Assembly (NCBI GenBank): GCA_030267565.1
Contig: BRXU01000018.1
Coordinates: forward strand, 558,001-622,000
Length of the DNA: 64,000 nt
Direction: 5' to 3'
DNA from: Pleodorina starrii
Lineage: Eukaryota > Chlorophyta > Chlorophyceae > Chlamydomonadales > Volvocaceae
Shown here: piece by piece, positions 58,197 through 64,000 of the stretch
Numbering within the stretch: position 1 is the stretch's first letter
How the letters are laid out: the number at the start of each line of letters is the position of its first letter
The notes under the pieces: generated by a model
Databases searched by the model: none
Seen by the model: only the letters and a program-made list of their open reading frames with translations
Told to the model about the DNA's origin: nothing
Position numbers and translations under genes: made by a program

Positions 58197-61181
58197 TGCG
58201 CCCTCAGCAGAGTTCAAAGAGTCGAGTGATGGCGCCTGCCTTCACTTGAGTCTGCGATGCCGAGAGTAGTGCAGCCTATTAAATATCGCCCTGATTACAT
58301 TAAAAGAAGCGGAAGGATATAAATGAAGACTCTTTTTTGTTCACCTCACCTGACACTCTGACGCCGGTGGTAAGCAAGGTGGAGCGCGGAGGCAACTCTT
58401 AGGTAAGACAGTGGAAGACGTTAATGTATCAGAAACTGAAATAAAGCTGTGTTACTTATTGTATTTATAATTACATCAACGATCATGGCGTTCGCCTTAG
58501 CTTCCGTCGAACAGCCAACACCGCTTCCGGACGAAACCATACTGCACCCGCGCATGACGTAAAAGCTTGAATGGCGCAACCGCTGAATAATAGAAACGAT
58601 ATCCATTTGTTATTCAATACCAACAACAACCTTGTCGTTGCAAGCTGAAACGTTGCTGACGTACTCGATACTATTGGAGGAAGCGTCTGAAGCAGAACAA
58701 ATTTGCAGATCCGAGTCTTTGGAATGTAGGCTATAAATAACTGAGCCAAATCACGCTAACGAGATCACCCAATTGTTTGGTTGCAGCACATATGCTACAT
58801 ACGCTGAACGGGTTGAATAGGACGGCGGGCAACAGGTAGGTACGGTGACGGCAATCTAGGCGCATCGGCTTTTGCCCGGGCCACCGTTGGAAGTATTCCA
58901 TTGGAAGGTATAGGTGATAGCCCTGTGCAACCTTTCGAAGCTCTCAGCGCGACCATGTACTCGTGCGAAGACTTGCGAAAGAGGCAGAGTCAGCCAGACG
59001 TTTACAACAGGGTGCGTGGCTCGGCCGAAAGGCCGTGACGGTTGTTTACCGGCCGCCGCAGCGTCGTGCGTGAGGCGTCCCTTGGAGCAGCGCTGCACTC
59101 GACCCTATCGGCGGCCACTGTAATAAACGTCATACGGTAAACTGCTCACTGCGCGGTGCAGCGCAGCGCAGAAAGCGCGTGTGTTTGCTTAAGGCACTGC
59201 AGGCGCGGCCCTGAGCAGCCAGCAGCGGCCCTCACCAGCCGACGACAGTTAGGCATCGCAGCCGCATAACCGTCCACGTCGCTCGCCCACCTGGAAGCAG
59301 CGAAGCACAGCAAATATAACCGTGCAGCACTGCCTAGCTACACCTTTACATCGACGGATGCCACTAGGTATTCTCTGCCCAATCGTGTATCAGAGACGCC
59401 CCCCGGGTGATACCCTAGCTTGTTTCAAAGCGGAGCGCGCGCGCGAGGCGACAAGTGGTTACACGACAGAGGGGCGTCGCATGAAGACAAGGGCAGAGTC
59501 AATGGGCCACTTTTTAACATGTGCATGTGTCTGAAATGACATTGTAGTTTGTTCATGATTGCCGGCGAGGAGCGATAACTCACAAAACGGCGGCGGGCTG
59601 CAAAAAACGCCTGGCCTGGCCGCACGCTCGTCGATGGATTAGCCCGCCAAATAAAGTTATATAAACTTGAATGAAGATTAAAACGATAATCATTCAAGGC
59701 CGCAAGTCGCTCGGGGCGATGTCGCGGCACAAACGCGCGCCCAATCAGCCAGTATCCTCAATCAGCAAGTGGCACTCTCCGAGTCACCCTGCCCCGAATC
59801 ACCCGTAATCACCTGGAGGGGGGCTTACCTGCAACCTCCCGTAGGTTTTCTGCAAAACATGCGGGAACCGGATAAGCCTAATTTTGCTGCAATTGTGAAG
59901 CACGTACAACATGCTGTGACGACGGCCGGGGCGCACACGCAGCTAGCTACTTCCCTTCAGTAAGCTGCCTTGCTTGCCTTTGGAGATCTGTGAGCCCTAA
60001 TTGCATAAGCCATCGCACACACAAGGCACGGGCATTCGCATAAGCTCAAGGCACACATCGCAGCGCGCCGCACCGGGGCCATTGTTCGAGTCTCGCTTTA
60101 CCCCCACAAGGAAACTGCTGCAGAAATGTCAGCTGCCAACGACATGCATCCGAAACACATTTAGCAGATATGCTCAATAAATAAATGTGCCTAAGTATGT
60201 ACATGTTTGTGCCCCGCAGCCTCCGACCAGGCGCCCTTGCATTCCCCAAACGAGCACGCTGACCCTTGCTGACCAGGACCCGCCTGTCAGCCCCATCCAA
60301 AAACCCACCGCCCACTTCCTCTACCTTCAAGACATAGCAAGTACCACAGCAATCTCCCACAACACCGTACAGTACAACAAATTGTGGTTGTTCGTAGTAC
60401 ACGCGGGCGGGGTCGGTTCTACGGAATGCGCAGTGCTGCGAGGCAGGACAGCCGACCGACCGACATCCGATGCGGTACCGGCCTTGCAAAACCAACTCGC
60501 CAGTAAAACCATCTCAGCGCCCGCCGGTCCCATCCAAGTAGGGCCGGGTGGTAGACCTTTTAGGGAATTGGGTGCCCCGCTTGCAAGTATCTCAACGCTC
60601 ACACCGCGTGCGTGCTTGACCCGACAGCACCTGGGCATCACGCAAACACCTCATCCTGGATCCGGATCCGAATCTGACTGGATCCGGGTAGGTTCCAGGT
60701 TCCAGGACGCCGACTGCTGCGCCTGGCAGCGGTGGCGGTAGCAGCGGTATCTCCCCCGCCTCCTGCAGTATCTTCTCCTTTCTTATTCCTTACCGGCCTC
60801 CCAGGGAACCATGACAGGCTCCACTTAGCGGCGGCCGACCTGCGTCGCAGCACCAGCATAGGAAGGCGGGGGAGGACGGAGGAGGATCCTCAGGCACACA
60901 GCACGAAGCAGATTGTTCGTGTTCGCGAGCGGGGGCAGTGGCGCGCGGGTCGAGGCGTGGCGCGGCCACAGCCGCATCTCTCAAGGGGGCGTATGATAGC
61001 GAACGCACCCGTGGCGTTTCTTAACCATTCAACGATTATGTAGTTTGTGTTGGTGCTCAAACCATTCGCTTGGCCTCGTGCTGACCCGCCCGAGACCTCA
61101 GCCAAACGTGACGGGGCGCAAGCGAACAAAAGTCGCACTAGCAGCCTGGCCGCGCCAAGGGGCTGTAGCGGCAACGGCCGC
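58197..61181. other. 3-kb region between the tandem peptidase copies
   Basis: Holds the promoter of copy 2 (next to 58197) and the 3' end of copy 3 (next to 61181). I saw no supported exon. Several stretches (58280-58740, 59500-59700, 60150-60200) are AT-rich compared with the rest of the window. Confidence 0.45.
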
Positions 61182-63965
61182 TCATAGACGCACCGTTGGG
61201 GGCTTTGGCGGCTTGCGGGGCGACGGCGGCGGTCTGGGCGACGGAGGCAACTTGCGTGGTGGAGGCGGCCTAGGGGAGGGCGGTGGCGGCGCCGGCGGCT
61301 TGGGGGAAGGAGGAGGCGGAGGTGGCACTGGGGAAGGCGGCGGAGGCGGCGTCGGGGACGGAGGTGGTGGGCGAGGTGAGGGTGGTGAGGGCGGCTGCTT
61401 CTCAATCACAGGAAGGGGCGGGCACTCGGATGCATTGACGCTGAAGCGGCAGAGGTGCACCCGGATGATGTCGGTGCCGGCCCAGGAACCGGCGTAGACG
61501 ACGAGGTTATAGGCGGCCAGGATCCTTGAAGCCATCGGGTCCACTCCAGATATGAACGCAATGCGACGGTCACCATACGTAAACGTCGTTGGGTAGCCGT
61601 TGTCCTGTGGGGATCACAAGGACGCGATCGGTTCACGGGAAAAGGTCAGTCACAGGAGAACAATCCTGGCGATTCTCTCGGCATTGTCGTACAATTCCTC
61701 GTTCAAACACATAACAGCCACTCTGCCGTACCAGGGGTGAAGCTGCAGCCCGCACCCCGCAGGGCCCAAAACGCAGGGGCGCTTCAGGATATGAAGGCAA
61801 CTGGCCAGTGGTTCACCCCACGCACCATGGTTGCATTGACCTCGTGCACATTGAGCTTGTTGGCGTAGAAGCTGCCCAGCGCCGCATCACCGGACTTGGC
61901 CACCCGCAGTGCGATGTACAGGTTCTTGGCAGTTGCGGTGGCGGTGTAGGCGGGCAGCCAGTCGGGCTGGATGCGCAGGTAGTTGTTGTCGCCCGTCAGA
62001 TAGGTGGCGGGCAGGGTCCAGGAGCGAGGGCCGGCAAGGGGGAGCACCGCGGAATTGATGGCGCCTCCGCCCACAGCGGGGGTGGCCCAGCCCATTCGCG
62101 AGATCTCCGGGGCGTTGGGGCAGGCGTCGCCGCGGCCCATGGCGGTGGAGTAGTCCTCGTACTCCCAGCCATTGCGCCACGAGTGCCACAGACCTGGCCA
62201 GCCAGGGACGGATGGGCGCATCGGGCAGCGGAGAGAGGGTTTTGCAAAGCCGCGGTAGCTGGGATGGCCTGACAAAGGCGCCAACTGCGCTGGAACGGTC
62301 GTTCCTTCATCTTGACTTTACGAAACATGCAGCGGTAACCGCGCTTCCAGATTGCGAGCAAGCCGGAATCTTGACTTTACGAAACATGCAGCGGTAACCG
62401 CGCTTCCAGATTGCGAGCAAGCCGGTTGACAACGCGAGGCCGGCATGGCTGCACCTAAACACAAGCATTGGTGGGATCTGCGTGCATTGAACTGCGACAC
62501 GTCTCTTTTCCATTGCTGCCGTGCGCCTATGGACATCAGGCCGCCCCGCCCTTCCCAACCCCTCACCGTAGTTGTGGATGCCCTCCTGCATCACCGTGGC
62601 CCAGCGGTACACGCCGTACGACGAGGTCTGCAGCCAGGTCTGTCGCCCGGGCAGCAACGCGAGCCCCGCCCAGGGACACACGCTCTGCAGCCCCGGCGGC
62701 AGCACATACGTGTAGTGCGTGAAGTTGTAGAACTGCTGCCCTAGAGCTGTCTTGGCGGCGGCGTCGGCACCGGTAGAGATGGCCCACCAGCTGCAAGAAG
62801 CAGTGATGGCTGTGGAACACGCGGGTGCGATTTTGGCCGCCCGAAAGCCGTTGGCGCTGAGTGTGAACTTGCCGTACGAACAGAGCTCGTACTGCTTCGC
62901 AACGCCTCCTTGACCGTCCCGATTAGGTCCAAGATAAAGTTTAGTCGCAGTGACTTCGTCCAGCGTGGGTGCGAAGCCGCAGCTGGAGTAGTCGAGGATC
63001 ATGACCAACAGCCTCTGCGTTGTAAGTGGCGACGCCATTGCCGCCACCTGATACGCGGGCACGATGAGGCTCACGTCCGTCTGTTTGGCGGATGCACAGG
63101 CCGGCGTGCCCTCGTCGTCGCAGGTGCAACTGGGGTTGGCGGTGTAGTTGCAGCCGGGGCAGTAGCCCAGGGAGCCCACGGTGCAGGTCTGCGCGGAGTG
63201 GTGGTGGGCAAGAAAGAGAGCACAAAGATAAAAAAGGGAGCACAAAGAAGAAAAGGGGGTGGCAAGCAAGGAGCTTGGAACCCAAACTACATGGCGCCGG
63301 TGACTGCATGCGGTGGAGATGGAGGAGGCGGGAGGGCAGTGCTGGTGCCTGGTCTGTGATGAGATGTGGCTTCGAGGCTCCTGCTGTCCTGGGGTAATGC
63401 AGTTCCGAGGCATGCCGCACCCTTACCCACCATTCCGACGATTGCGCCGGTCTCGACGTTCTGCTCGTTCTTGTCCACCTCTGGAGGCTTGAAGTTGGCG
63501 CTGAAGGGAGTCACCGTGCCTTCCGCGTCAATGAGGGCATAGCGCTCGTTGCCGTCGTGCGTGTCCACGAAGGTCAGCTGACCCACAACGCTGATTGTTG
63601 GGGCCTCCACACTGGGAGGCGGCTCGCCGCGCCAAGGCTTGCCTCCAATGGCGGTCACTGTTGTGTGTCAGGAATGGGGCCATGCAGAGGCGCGCGTGCA
63701 GCATAAGCTTCAGCGTGGCGTCACCAGCCTCTCTGAGCGACTTGTGGGAACCAGTGGTGGGGCCGCCAGCGGGCCGTTTCTGCCTGCCCTAAGGCACAAA
63801 ACATCAGCAAGTATATTATGCCCACCCGCGCTTTGCCGGGGCCGTTGCAAACTGGTCCGGAGAACGCGCAACTCTCGGAGGCACACCTGAGGCACGAAGC
63901 CACAACCTACCTTCGGCTGTCCCTAAGGATAGAATCACCAACAGCACCAGAGGTGCAGTCCACAT
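61182..63965 (-). CDS. Secreted gametolysin/VMP-type metalloprotease (family M11), copy 3
   Basis: Minus-strand exons: 63965-63911, 63657-63431, 63188-62567, 62193-61826 and 61604-61182; 564 aa if read to TGA at 61182. Exons 1-4 have exactly the same lengths as copy 2 (55, 227, 622 and 368 nt) and nearly identical sequence, including the signal peptide. The metal site is Q295-E296-G-I-H299-N-Y-G302-L-W-H305, keeping the HNYG seen in copy 1. The Pro-rich tail is shorter (PPPSPRPPPPRKLPPSPRPP region) and ends at ACG|GTGCGT, again a phase-0 donor (61193-61188) that could lead to another exon. Intron 1 is 253 bp against 97 bp in copy 2 because of an inserted block, and intron 3 has a 59-bp internal duplication. 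Predicted secreted matrix protease. Confidence 0.85.
62311..62428. repeat. 59-bp tandem duplication in intron 3 of peptidase copy 3
   Basis: CTTGACTTTACGAAACATGC... begins at 62311 and again at 62370; the two units are essentially identical. Copy 2 has only one related unit at the matching place (about 56620). Confidence 0.9.
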
Positions 63966-64000
63966 TGCGCCCTCAGCAGAGTTCAAACAGTCGAGTGATG

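Overview
This window looks like nuclear DNA of a volvocine green alga (Chlamydomonas / Gonium / Volvox lineage). The evidence is GC-rich genes split by many short GT-AG introns, scattered telomere-like CCCTAAAA tracts, TGTAA poly(A)-type signals, long Ala/Gly/Gln/Pro homopolymers, and extracellular-matrix metalloproteases with (hydroxy)proline-rich tails. I rebuilt exons by hand from splice consensus, phase agreement and family alignment. No database search was run.

Layout. (1) 1-116: end of a + strand gene with a hydrophobic, GPI-like tail. (2) 1458-4141 (-): a three-exon protein with an archaeo-eukaryotic primase (AEP) fold signature. (3) 7149-12426 (-): seven-exon LIMR/LMBR1-family membrane protein, divergent from (4) 13785-19713 (+): 17-exon M3-family oligopeptidase (HEGGHA). 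(5) 20836-24542 (+): nine-exon Gfo/Idh/MocA-type oxidoreductase resembling Arabidopsis At4g17370. (6) 25670-27117 (-): unrecognised two-exon Gly-rich membrane protein. (7) 28189-40860 (+): a two-exon gene for about 4,162 residues, with an RS domain, RE/RD repeats, poly-His tracts, Pro/Gln-rich tracts and four copies of an LDFNLPP-like EAR motif.

(8) 41-64 kb is an accessory landscape. It holds three gametolysin/VMP-type peptidases of family M11 with a QExxHxxGxxH site (44044-48892 +, 55052-58196 -, 61182-63965 -). Between and around them lie a MITE-like element, long hairpins, a 66-bp tandem repeat and a decayed element present as an inverted pair. The two minus-strand peptidases are recent tandem duplicates: exons 1-4 have identical lengths (55, 227, 622 and 368 nt).

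Functionally, genes 2-6 look like unrelated single-copy housekeeping or organellar genes. Gene 7 is probably a nuclear scaffold (splicing speckles and/or transcriptional repression). The 3' third is a locus for extracellular-matrix remodelling. Gene-poor stretches between these are described as separate entries; I could not support further genes in them.
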